A DNA stretch of 64,000 nucleotides from CAVRIA01 sp963721115. GTDB taxonomy: Bacteria > Desulfobacterota > Binatia > HRBIN30 > CADEER01. Below the pieces are notes generated by a model that saw nothing but the letters and a program-made list of their open reading frames with translations, ran no database searches and was not told where the DNA came from. The stretch is from positions 868,001 to 932,000 of the forward strand of contig CAVRIA010000004.1 in NCBI GenBank assembly GCA_963721115.1, in the 5' to 3' direction. This document shows positions 17,925 through 26,035 of this stretch, one piece after another (the stretch's first letter is position 1; the number at the start of each line of letters is the position of its first letter). Position numbers and translations under genes: made by a program.

Positions 17925-18107
17925 ATCGCTCAACATCCCCCTTCCGCGGCCTTCCGCACCGCCACCGCCCGACGTCGAGGCCGGGCCGTGCTGCGCTTCA
18001 GTGTGGTTCGGACCTGTCCCTAGCACGATTTTGTGTCGTCATTCGACGGTTACGACTGCACAGCCCGCCTGCTTGCGCAATCGTGCCGAGACACATAAGG
18101 CCGTAGC

Positions 18108-19337
18108 ATGGCGCAGTACGACTCCACCCTGCCGCATCTTCAGCCGGCGCGTCACCTGGCCCACGTCCGCTACGAGATTCGTGGTGCGATTGCGCGGCAC
18201 GCCCAAGAGCTCGAGCGCAAGGGCTACGAGATCATCAAGTTGAACATCGGCAACCCGGCGGCGTTCGGTTTCCGGCCGCCGGAAACGCTGCGCTTGGCGC
18301 TGCTCGAGAACCTCGGGCAGGCGGAAGGCTACTGCCATCAGAAGGGAATCTTCCCGGCCCGCGAGGCCGTCGTGATGGACACGCAGACGCGCGGCATCGC
18401 CGGCGTCACCGCCGACGACGTGTTCATGGGCAACGGCGTCTCCGAGCTGATCCTGATGACGATGGAAGCGCTGCTCGAACCCGGCGACGAGGTGCTCCTG
18501 CCGGCGCCGGACTATCCGCTCTGGACCGCCGCGGTGGTCATCGCCGGCGGCAAACCGGTCTACTACCCGTGCCGGCCGGCGGCGAACTTCATCCCGGATC
18601 CCGACGAGGTGGCGAGCCTGGTCGGCCCGAGGTGCAAGGCCCTGGTCCTGGTCAATCCGAACAACCCCACCGGTGCCGTGTACCCGCCTGAAGTCGTCGC
18701 TGCGCTCGTTCGTCTCGCAGAGGAACAGAAGATCGCCATTTTCTCCGACGAGATCTACGATCGCGTCCTGTACGACGGCGCCAAGCATACACCGGCGGCG
18801 ACGCTGTGCGAGCACACGCTGTGCGCAACCTTCGGCGGTCTCTCCAAGGTGTACCGCGCTTGCGGCTTCCGGACCGGCTGGGTGTTTTTCAGCGGTCGCC
18901 GCGATCACGCGGCGGAATACCTGAGTTGCCTGGAGATGCTGGCCTCGCTGCGCTTGTGCTCCAGCGTGCCCGGGCAGTGGGCCGTGCAGACGGCGCTCGG
19001 CGGCGTGCAGAGCATCTGCGACTTGACGGCCCCGAGCGGCCGCCTGGGCCGACAGCGACAAGCCGTAATCGACGGCGTGGCGCGCTCGCGCTACCTCAGT
19101 CTGACGCCGCCACGCGGCGCGCTGTACGCGTTCGTCCGCGTCAAGAGAGACGAGTTGCCCGAATTCGAAGACAATGCCTTCGCCATGCGACTACTCGACG
19201 AGAAACACATCCTCGTCGTTCCCGGCTCTTCCTTCAACGTCGACTACACCGACCACTTCCGCATGACGCTTCTGCCCGACGAGGAGACACTCCAGACGGT
19301 CTTCCAGCGCGTCGAGTCGTTGCTGGCGGAGATGTAG
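18108..19337 (+). CDS. AlaA-like PLP-dependent aminotransferase (probable alanine aminotransferase)
   Basis: 409 aa, fold type I class I aminotransferase. NPNNPTG (near 187), SDEIYDRVLYDG with the conserved Asp/Tyr (near 215), the PLP lysine in FGGLSKVYRACGFRTGW (near 246) and the carboxylate-binding Arg near FRMTLLP close to the C-terminus are all present. The GLSKxxRxxGxRxGW context with KLNIGNPAAFGF at the start is characteristic of the AlaA group, which interconverts alanine/2-oxoglutarate and pyruvate/glutamate. Monocistronic, with convergent neighbours on its 3' side. Confidence 0.9.
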   Translation: MAQYDSTLPHLQPARHLAHVRYEIRGAIARHAQELERKGYEIIKLNIGNPAAFGFRPPETLRLALLENLGQAEGYCHQKGIFPAREAVVMDTQTRGIAGVTADDVFMGNGVSELILMTMEALLEPGDEVLLPAPDYPLWTAAVVIAGGKPVYYPCRPAANFIPDPDEVASLVGPRCKALVLVNPNNPTGAVYPPEVVAALVRLAEEQKIAIFSDEIYDRVLYDGAKHTPAATLCEHTLCATFGGLSKVYRACGFRTGWVFFSGRRDHAAEYLSCLEMLASLRLCSSVPGQWAVQTALGGVQSICDLTAPSGRLGRQRQAVIDGVARSRYLSLTPPRGALYAFVRVKRDELPEFEDNAFAMRLLDEKHILVVPGSSFNVDYTDHFRMTLLPDEETLQTVFQRVESLLAEM

Positions 19338-19441
19338 CGTCGTTCGCCGCTCGATGCGGTAGGCACGGGACCGGTGTGCCGCCCCGGAACCGCGGTCAGG
19401 GCTTCGCACAAAGAGTCCCTGGCCCGCCGCCGCATTGGGGG

Positions 19442-20332
19442 TCAGCGCGCCGTGAGCTCCCATGCGGGATCGACGATCGCGTCGCGGAGCTCCGACAGGA
19501 AGTGCCGGTTGTCGAGGTACCGCCACGGGTGGAAGTCGCGCCGATGATAGGCGGTGATGGCGCGCCAGCCACCGCGCAGCATCCCGCCGCGCCCGAAGAC
19601 GAAGCGGATGAGCTCCCGCCAGACGTGGACGTCGTGCGCTGCACCGGCGCTGGCGAGGATCCGGTAACAGACCGATGGCAGAACCAGGGCGACGAGGATG
19701 AGGGCAATCCACAGACCCGCGATGCGGACGGCGTAGGTGTAGAGCCCGTGGCCGCGCGCCGCGTGGAACACGTCGAAGAGCACCGCCTTGTGCTCCACCT
19801 CTTCGTAGCCGTGCCAGCGGAACAAGCGGGCGATGCGCGGGTCGACGCCGCGGAGGAGCGCCGGCCGCGAGAGAATCGCGTTGCCGATCTCGCCGAGGAA
19901 ATGCTCGCCCGCCATGGCGACCGCGCTCCTGAGATCGCTCGATGTCCAGTCGACGATGGCGAGCCATTGCAGCGCGGAATCGGCGATGGGCTCGACCGGC
20001 ACGCCCCACCGAATGAGCAGGCGGTTGAACGCCGCGTGCATGCCGGCGTGGGCGGCCTCCTGGCGAAGGAAGGCGTCGCCTTCGGCGCGCCGCGCCTCTT
20101 CGGCGACGCGCGGCAGCAAGCGGCGGGCGTCGTCGATGAAGAAGGCCTCCACCACTGGCGCCATTGCCGAGAGCGCCTCGAGAAAAGCGGTCGGTCCCAT
20201 GCCGGCCGGGTGCCAGGCGCGAGGCACCTCGTGCTCGAGGCCCTCGAAGTCGAAGCCGGGTCGCCGCGGCGTGACGTTGATGCCCAGCTTCCGAGTCGAG
20301 GTTGGCTCCGACGCGCGATCGTTCATGCTCAT
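19442..20332 (-). CDS. Predicted metal-dependent hydrolase, PF10118 family
   Basis: About 296 aa from 20332; the frame is open to 20434 with other ATGs at 20389 and 20326, so the start is uncertain. The N-terminus KLGINVTPRRPGFDFEG opens the family domain. The ligand-like motifs are in four helices: E-A-A-H-A-G-M-H near residue 95 and GYEEVEHK near 180, reminiscent of a ferritin-like di-metal site. A central hydrophobic segment (GLWIALILVALVLPSVCYRI) suggests membrane association. Biochemical activity is not established for the family. Confidence 0.8.
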   Translation of the reverse strand: MSMNDRASEPTSTRKLGINVTPRRPGFDFEGLEHEVPRAWHPAGMGPTAFLEALSAMAPVVEAFFIDDARRLLPRVAEEARRAEGDAFLRQEAAHAGMHAAFNRLLIRWGVPVEPIADSALQWLAIVDWTSSDLRSAVAMAGEHFLGEIGNAILSRPALLRGVDPRIARLFRWHGYEEVEHKAVLFDVFHAARGHGLYTYAVRIAGLWIALILVALVLPSVCYRILASAGAAHDVHVWRELIRFVFGRGGMLRGGWRAITAYHRRDFHPWRYLDNRHFLSELRDAIVDPAWELTAR

Positions 20333-20634
20333 CGTCGATGGGAGTTTCCCCGTACTGCTGGGTGAAGGTCGATCGGGGGCATTGGACATCCGAGGGATTC
20401 GGAAGGATGGTCGGGAAGATCGCGGAAATGTCAAACTCCCGTTCTCCTCACGTCGGTGGGCCGGCGGCAGATTTCTCTTGGCATGTCGGTAGCCGGACGA
20501 CTAAAGTCGACGCGATTCCGGGGGACGTTGCAGATGCGGTTGGCGAGGGCTCGTACGGCGCGTAAGCGGAGCTCGAGCTCTTTTCGGTGAAGGAGGCCGA
20601 GAAGGTGATTCCACTCAGAGTGTACGGAGGACTG

Positions 20635-21977
20635 ATGATTTCAAAGCTCGTCGGCGGCGCCTGCCTGCTGGCCGTCTTCACTTGCGTCGCCGGCGTCAGC
20701 TACGCCGATCCGACGCCCAATCCGAGCCCCTTGGTGCCCGGAGAGACTCTGGACAAGAGCAACTGGCAGAAGGCCGAGGGCCTGTTGCCGCCCGAGATCC
20801 TCAAGCACTATCGCGAGGGAGGGTACATCAACAAGATCGTCGACTGGCCGATCGGCGCCTACAAGACGCCGACCGACTTCGCCGCCGGGACGAAGAGCAA
20901 CGAGGGCCGCTTCGAGATCGGAAACCTGGGGCAGATCATCGAAAAGTCGACCGGCAAGCAGCAGGAGTACATCATCGGCTTTCCGTTCCCGACCATCGAT
21001 CCCAACGACCCCAAGGCGGCGTCGAAGATCCTCTGGAACTTCTTCTACCGCACCTGGTACTTCGGCAGCTCGATCAACGAATCGCAGGTCAACTGGATCA
21101 GCGCCACGAAGCTGCAGCGGCGCACCGACGTTCAGGTCGAGCTTTCGCTACTACGACGGCGTGCCCACCGACGAACGGGCACCGAATCCGCAGAACTTCA
21201 GCGTCCAGTTCCTCACCGTGGTCAGGTCGCCTGCCGACGTGAACGGCACGGCGTCGCTGACCTGGCGCTACCTCGACCCGGACAAACGCGACTCCACCTG
21301 GGCGTTCGTGCCGGCGCTGCGGCGCGTGCGCGCCGTGAGCCCGGCCAATCGCTCGGACGGGTTTCTCGGCTCCGACATGAGCGAGGACGACGGGCCGTTC
21401 TTCGACGGCAAGCCCGAGGACTTCACCTGGACGCTGAAGGGCGAGACGGAGCAGCTGCGCCTCGTGGACCCGCTCAGCCTGGAAGGAAAGTGCGACGCCG
21501 TCTGGCTCGACAAGGGGGGCTGGCGCGCCAATTGGCCGGACCTGCCGTTCATCGGATACATGAGCGACAAGTGGACGGGCGTTGCCTGGGCGCCGGCGAC
21601 GGGTGCATTGGCGAAACGCCCCCATTGGGTGATCGAGGGGACGCCGAAGGACCGAGTACTATCTGTACGGCAAGCTCGACCTCTACATCGACAAGATCAC
21701 CTTCCAAGGGTCCTGGGTGCGAAAGTTCGGCTGGCAGGGGGAGCTTCTGAACACGTACCAGGTAATGGCCTTCCTTCCCAAGGCGGTCACGCGCCCGAAC
21801 GGAAAGGTGGACTTCATTCAGGGCTCGAACATGGCTTTCCAGTGCGCCGAGAACATCAAAAGCAATCAGGCGACGGTGGCTGGGATCAAATCCAACCCAA
21901 AGTCGGGCTTCGACTCGCACATTACGTTTCCTCCCGACTTGTTCGAGATGAACTCCCTGTCGCGCTACGGCAAGTAG
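20635..21977 (+). pseudogene. DUF1329 (LolA-like) outer-membrane-associated protein, broken by two one-base frameshifts
   Basis: The start at 20635 has GGAGG five bases before it and a signal peptide (MISKLVGGACLLAVFTCVAG). The family sequence runs in frame one to about 21135 (NQSQVNW-type region ISATKLQRRTDVQ), jumps at about 21137-21141 into a second frame (FRYYDGVPTDERAPNPQNFS ... HWVIEGTPKD), and jumps again at 21652-21655 into a third (YYLYGKLDLYIDKITFQGSW ... SLSRYGK). Each jump fits one extra base. DUF1329 proteins are LolA/LolB-like and often sit near outer-membrane DUF1302 or transport genes. Repaired length is about 447 aa. Either a decaying gene or a sequence error at two points. 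Confidence 0.7.
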
Positions 21978-22066
21978 GGAGACTGCCAAATCGTCTCGGT
22001 CGTCGAACCCATTGGGTTTCCAACGACGAGAACGGTGCACCGCCTCCGAATCGAAGGAGAACGATA

Positions 22067-22381
22067 TTGTCAGCGAACAGAATCGCGGCGATCGGCTTTG
22101 TGGCGGTGCTCGCGCTCGGCGGCTCCGTCGCCTGGGGGCGTCCGCCCGAGATCGGCCTTCTCGAGCCTGCGCAGAGCATCCGGGACAACCTGCGCCGCTT
22201 GGCGCAGAAGGGGAAGCGCGTCGAGCTGCTTCTGAAGAACGGCAAGTCCTACAAGGGCAAGCTCGGCTCGGTCGGTGATCACGCCGTGGTGGTCACGGAA
22301 ATCGAAGGCCGCGAGTTCTTCGATGCACTCGTGCTGCTGGACGAGATCGCGGCCATCGAGGTGCGGGTGCGCGATCGCTGA
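22067..22381 (+). CDS. Small exported LSm/Hfq-fold-like protein with TTG start
   Basis: 104 aa. The only start with a ribosome site is TTG at 22067, seven bases after AAGGAG. The first ~24 residues form a signal peptide (SANRIAAIGFVAVLALGG...). The remainder has the Sm1/Sm2-like pattern: GKRVELLLKNGKSYKGKLGS, then a strand ending EFFDALVLLDEIAAIEVRVR. An exported Sm-like barrel is unusual, since LSm proteins are normally cytoplasmic RNA binders; it may be a non-RNA-binding small barrel. It lies 90 bp behind the broken DUF1329 gene and may share its transcript. Function unknown. Confidence 0.6.
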   Translation: MSANRIAAIGFVAVLALGGSVAWGRPPEIGLLEPAQSIRDNLRRLAQKGKRVELLLKNGKSYKGKLGSVGDHAVVVTEIEGREFFDALVLLDEIAAIEVRVRDR

Positions 22382-22442
22382 CGCACGCGGCGAACCTCTA
22401 CGCCGAGTGATCGAGCGACGAAGAGGGCAGGCGCCCGAGCGC

Positions 22443-22484
22443 GCGGCGCCGTTGCCGCAGCGAGCGCTCGCCGGACGGCGCCGC
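22443..22484. terminator. GC-rich hairpin between convergent genes
   Basis: Ten-base perfect arms GCGGCGCCGT and ACGGCGCCGC enclose a 22-nt loop that itself contains the 12-bp palindrome GCGAGCGCTCGC. It sits between the ends of two convergent genes. No T-run follows on either strand, so a transcription-blocking role is only suggested. Confidence 0.3.
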
Positions 22485-22527
22485 TGCCGCACCTCGCTCT
22501 CCGGCGCCGCCGGCTCCTCCTCGAGGG

Positions 22528-22848
22528 TCAGTGAGCGTGTGCGGCGGCCATTCGCGAGCGTTTCTTGGGCCGCGCCGCGGCACGGACGGTCTTGGGCGCA
22601 GATGCTTCGGCCAGCAGGTCCGAAGCGTAGGAACCGACCTCGTGGTTGACCTTCCGAATGAGATCGTAGACCGCCCCGATCGCGCGCTGCTGCACCTGCC
22701 TCACCTCCCGCGCCGGTTTCCGCAGGGCGTCGCTCTCCTCGAGAATCTTCAGGGGCAGCGCGGCGATCGACTTGTGGATCTCCTCCACCCTCGTCGCTCC
22801 TTCGTCGATTGCGCTCTGGATCGACTTCGTCGCAGTCTTCCGGGCCAT
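22528..22848 (-). CDS. Small helical phasin-like protein
   Basis: 106 aa with a strong ribosome site (GAGGAGG) eight bases before the ATG. It is all-helical, with a central amphipathic stretch (IHKSIAALPLKILEESDALR then VQQRAIGAVYDLIRKVNHEV) and a basic Lys/Arg/Ala-rich tail ending in His-Ala-His. The pattern resembles phasins or other granule/DNA-associated helical proteins, but there is no diagnostic motif. Monocistronic. Treat as conserved-looking hypothetical. Confidence 0.6.
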   Translation of the reverse strand: MARKTATKSIQSAIDEGATRVEEIHKSIAALPLKILEESDALRKPAREVRQVQQRAIGAVYDLIRKVNHEVGSYASDLLAEASAPKTVRAAARPKKRSRMAAAHAH

Positions 22849-22985
22849 GGAAAATCCTCCTCGTCCCTGGGAATCAGCAAGTGCCGTACCACGTGCGATT
22901 CATGAGCCGGTCGCGCCGATTCCTTTCCCGCGTATCGTCCGTGGGAATGGGGCCCGGGGGCCGATCAGCCCGTTGAAAAACCCCG

Positions 22986-23095
22986 GACATGCTTCGACAA
23001 GCTCAGCATGAGCGGTGCTTGGCCCTTGTCTCTCAAGGGCTCTTGCCGCTCGCCCTGAGCCCTTCGACGTTGCTCAGGACATGCTTGTCGAAGGG
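22986..23095. repeat. REP-like palindromic repeat cluster (copy 1)
   Basis: Contains CTTCGACAAGCTCAG (arm one, 22992-23006), an inverted relative in CCGCTCGCCCTGAGC-CCTTCGACG (about 23046-23069), and a third arm GCTTGTCGAAGGG near 23083-23095. Related units occur at 47561-47637 and, degenerate, at 58980-59047. The 329 bp between the phasin-like and HgcA/B-like genes holds nothing else I recognise. Confidence 0.6.
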
Positions 23096-23177
23096 CGTTT
23101 CGACTCTTTCAACGGGCTGCTGTCCAGCGATTCGACGCGATGGATTGGTCGGTGGCTCTTGCGGCGGTGTCCTTGCG

Positions 23178-24341
23178 CTACCGGGCTTCGCCGGCAGGTT
23201 GCCTTGTCACGGCGCGGCTGCCGAGTAGGTTGAGCTTGAAGCGGCGCACGGTGTCGGGCTCGACGATGCCTCCGCCCGGATCGCGAAAGTACAGCGCGTC
23301 GAAGGGGCACTGGACGACGCAGGCGCCGCACTGGACGCACTGCTCCGCTCGCGACAGCGTCGCCAGTCGCCGCTCGCGATCGATCTCGAAGACGTCCTTC
23401 GGACAGACGCGCTCGCAGAAAGCTGCTCCCTTGCATCTCTCCTCGTCGAGAGCGATCTCGAGCAACCGGTCGGCGTGCAGGCCGCTCTTGTAGACCGGTG
23501 TGCTTCCGGTCAGGTCGAGCGCCAGGATCATTAGGACCGCGAGCGAGGCGACGCCCCAGCGCAGGACGAAGCCCCAGGACAGCTCGCCGGCGCGCGCGCC
23601 ATAGGTGAAGAGGGCGAGCAGAAGGAGCGCCCAGAGGATCAGCGGAAGGCCTCGTTCGCCGAAGTCGAACAGAACGAAGCCGACGTTTCGACCCTTCACG
23701 TGGAGGTACCGCTCGTAGAGCGGAAAGCCCAAGAAGATCAGAAGCGACGATGCCCACGCCAGCCCGACGAGCGGCAGCACGCCCCCGAGCCACAGCGGGA
23801 GCAGGAAGAGCGCCAGGAGCGAGATCGGGAACGCCCAGGCCACGGCCATCTCCAGGCGTTCGGTCCAGGGGAAGGTCACCGTGCGCATCGCTTTCGTCGC
23901 GGTCAGCCCGTCCCTCAGGAAGGCGGGAATCGCATCGGCGCGCACGGGACCCCAGAGCACGCTCCAGCCCGTCTTCTCGCGCACGACCTTCCCTTCGATC
24001 CCGGTGGCGGCGAGCTGGGGCAGAATCACCTGCCGGTGGTCGACGAGGTCTTCGACGCCGCTCGTCTTCAGTACCGAGACGACCTCGTGATTGCCGAGCA
24101 GTCCGCCCGTCGCTGCACACCACACGTTCACGCCGCGGCTGTTGGCGACGAGGAGGTAGGCGTCGATCCCGTCGAGGGCGCGCTTCACGCGCTCCACCGT
24201 CAGCTTGAAGTTGCAAGTGAGCAGGACCGGCGCGTCGCGACCCGGGTTCCCGATCCGGACCAGACCGGTCCGGCACGGGAAGGGGAGGACGCGCAGCAGC
24301 GTCTGCACGACGTCGATCCACAGAGAGCCGAGACGCTTCAT
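23178..24341 (-). CDS. HgcA-HgcB-like fusion: corrinoid (CdhD-type) domain, membrane domain and ferredoxin
   Basis: 387 aa from the ATG at 24341. Residues 38-160 follow the HgcA/CdhD corrinoid domain closely: LTCNFKL, YLLVANSRGVNVWCAATGG with the cap-helix motif N72-V-W-C75-A-A, then VILPQL and GPVRADAIPAF. C75 would be the lower-axial cobalt ligand. Residues 165-278 contain about four membrane helices, as in HgcA. Residues 300-347 are a ferredoxin: first set C303-x5-C309-x3-C313-P lacks one Cys (Ala at 306), second set C335-x2-C-x2-C-x3-C345-P is complete. In mercury methylators HgcA and HgcB are normally separate and the motif is N(V/I)WCA(A/G)GK; here the last two residues are T-G. Likely an HgcAB-like corrinoid methyl- or electron-transfer membrane protein; mercury methylation is unproven. 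Confidence 0.82.
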   Translation of the reverse strand: MKRLGSLWIDVVQTLLRVLPFPCRTGLVRIGNPGRDAPVLLTCNFKLTVERVKRALDGIDAYLLVANSRGVNVWCAATGGLLGNHEVVSVLKTSGVEDLVDHRQVILPQLAATGIEGKVVREKTGWSVLWGPVRADAIPAFLRDGLTATKAMRTVTFPWTERLEMAVAWAFPISLLALFLLPLWLGGVLPLVGLAWASSLLIFLGFPLYERYLHVKGRNVGFVLFDFGERGLPLILWALLLLALFTYGARAGELSWGFVLRWGVASLAVLMILALDLTGSTPVYKSGLHADRLLEIALDEERCKGAAFCERVCPKDVFEIDRERRLATLSRAEQCVQCGACVVQCPFDALYFRDPGGGIVEPDTVRRFKLNLLGSRAVTRQPAGEAR

Positions 24342-24409
24342 TCGGCCTCTACGGCGAGTCGCTGCACCGCGCTCGCCGACAGGTCGCGTACGCGGCTCGA
24401 CCGTGTCAT
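24338..24409 (-). CDS. Possible 23-aa leader ORF translationally coupled to the HgcAB-like gene
   Basis: An ATG at 24409 has one of the strongest ribosome sites in the window (GGGAGGAG, eight bases upstream) and encodes MTRSSRVRDLSASAVQRLAV plus VEAE-type tail, ending at a TGA that overlaps the start of the HgcAB-like gene (ATGA). The HgcAB start itself has only a weak site, so coupling from this small frame may set its translation. The peptide resembles nothing I know. Confidence 0.3.
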   Translation of the reverse strand: MTRSSRVRDLSASAVQRLAVEAE

Positions 24410-24699
24410 TTGTGTTTCTCCTCCCGTCGATCGAGAGTCGCTCCGCGGACACAACCGGTGCCCGCGCCCGTGGTCAGACCCGCGTCGAGGTCGACGGTGA
24501 AGGGCAAAAGCAAGACCAAGGCCAGTTCGCCACAATCCGCCAGCCAGTCCTCGGGAAAGAACACATTCCTCGTTTCGCGAACCGTCCTCTCGAGCTTCGA
24601 TGGTGCTTCCTCCTTCGCTCACGCTGGTCATCGATCCGCTGATCGTGACTACCGTTGGGAATCCCACCCGATCGAGGATAAAGAGAGGCTCCTCAGGGT

Positions 24700-25974
24700 G
24701 TGCATCATGCTCCGGCCGAGACCATCCCATGGCTCTTCCTCGCCGTCACCGTCGTCGGCGCCGGCTTCACCTTCAACGCCTACTTTCCGCGCCGCTCGCA
24801 GAACCTTCTCATCGTCCCGAGCTTCTTCGCCGGGTGGTTGACCTCGGAGCTGGCGGTGCATCACTTCGCCTGGCAGCTCGGCGCCACGATCATCTTCGTC
24901 TGGCTGGGCGCCCTTGCGGCATGGCCAGGCTGGGTAGGCCTCTTCCTCACCTTCGGATCGTGGGCGGCGCTCCTGGCGCTGGTGCGGGTTGCGCGCAGCA
25001 GCGAGGGGGTGATCGAGAAAGCCCTCGCCGACGGCCTCGGTCCCGGGTGGGAGGAGGAGGTGCATTCGGTGCCCGACGGCGGGCGGTCTTCGCGGCTGCT
25101 CCTGCCGTTCTTCTTCGGCGACCCACGCGTCAGCGTCCGTCGCGACCTTCGCTATGCCGACGGAGCCGGCCGCCGGCATCTTCTCGACGTGTACGTTCCG
25201 CGCAATGGAGCGCCACAGGCGCCGGTGCTGTTGCAGGTGCACGGCGGCGGGTGGGTGATCGGCAACAAGCGCCAGCAGGCGCTGCCGCTGATGACGCATC
25301 TTTCCGCCCGCGGCTGGGTGTGCGTCGCGGCGAACTACCGGCTCAGTCCGCGGGCGACGTTTCCCGACCATCTCGTCGACCTGAAGCTCGCCATCCGCTG
25401 GATCCGCGAGCACATCGCCGAACACGGCGGCGATCCGGACTTCCTGGCGGTCACCGGCGGCTCGGCGGGCGGCCATCTGTCCGCACTCGTTGCGCTGACG
25501 GCCAACGATCCCGAGTATCAGCCGGGTTTCGAGCAGGTCGACACGTCGGTGCGCGCCTGCGTTCCCTTCTACGGCATCTACGACCTGGCGAACCGCTTCC
25601 GGCACGCGCACTTCGACGGCTTCGAGCAGTTCCTCGGCCGCTTCGTGCTGAAGAAGCGCTTTGCCGTGGATCCGGAGGCATTCCGCAAGGCCTCGCCGGT
25701 CGATCGCGTGTCCGCGCAGGCACCTCCGTTCTTCGTCATCCACGGCACGCACGACAGCCTCGCGCCGGTCGACGAGTCGCGCCGCTTCGTCGAAGCGTTG
25801 CGCGAAGAGTCCCGCGCCCCGGTGGTCTATGCCGAAATCCCGGGCGCGCAGCACGCCTTCGAAGTCTTCCACTCACTGCGCACCGAGCACGTCGTGCGCG
25901 GCGTGGAGCGTTTCCTCGCCTGGGTATACTCGGAGTACACCGCCGCGCGAGCGCGGGAGGGCGAACGCGCCTGA
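24700..25974 (+). CDS. Membrane-anchored alpha/beta-hydrolase (hormone-sensitive-lipase type esterase)
   Basis: Up to 424 aa, starting with GTG at 24700; the ribosome site is weak, so the start is tentative. Residues 10-100 hold three hydrophobic helices, an unusual N-terminal membrane part. The catalytic domain follows: oxyanion HGGGW near 180, nucleophile elbow GGSAGG near 258, Asp in HGTHDSLAP near 350 and His in PGAQHAFE near 385. This is an esterase/carboxylesterase of the HSL group (family IV-like). It is divergent from the HgcAB-like gene with about 290 bp between them holding no other gene. The substrate is not known. Confidence 0.85.
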   Translation: MHHAPAETIPWLFLAVTVVGAGFTFNAYFPRRSQNLLIVPSFFAGWLTSELAVHHFAWQLGATIIFVWLGALAAWPGWVGLFLTFGSWAALLALVRVARSSEGVIEKALADGLGPGWEEEVHSVPDGGRSSRLLLPFFFGDPRVSVRRDLRYADGAGRRHLLDVYVPRNGAPQAPVLLQVHGGGWVIGNKRQQALPLMTHLSARGWVCVAANYRLSPRATFPDHLVDLKLAIRWIREHIAEHGGDPDFLAVTGGSAGGHLSALVALTANDPEYQPGFEQVDTSVRACVPFYGIYDLANRFRHAHFDGFEQFLGRFVLKKRFAVDPEAFRKASPVDRVSAQAPPFFVIHGTHDSLAPVDESRRFVEALREESRAPVVYAEIPGAQHAFEVFHSLRTEHVVRGVERFLAWVYSEYTAARAREGERA

Positions 25975-26035
25975 ATCGCGGCGAGACGCCCAGCATTGTC
26001 GCGTACCAATGCATCTACGTACGTGAGAGGGGAGA

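Noticed and set aside
24342..24699. Cobalamin riboswitch upstream of the corrinoid HgcAB-like gene
   Set aside because: I found no B12-box-like element or pseudoknot arrangement on either strand.
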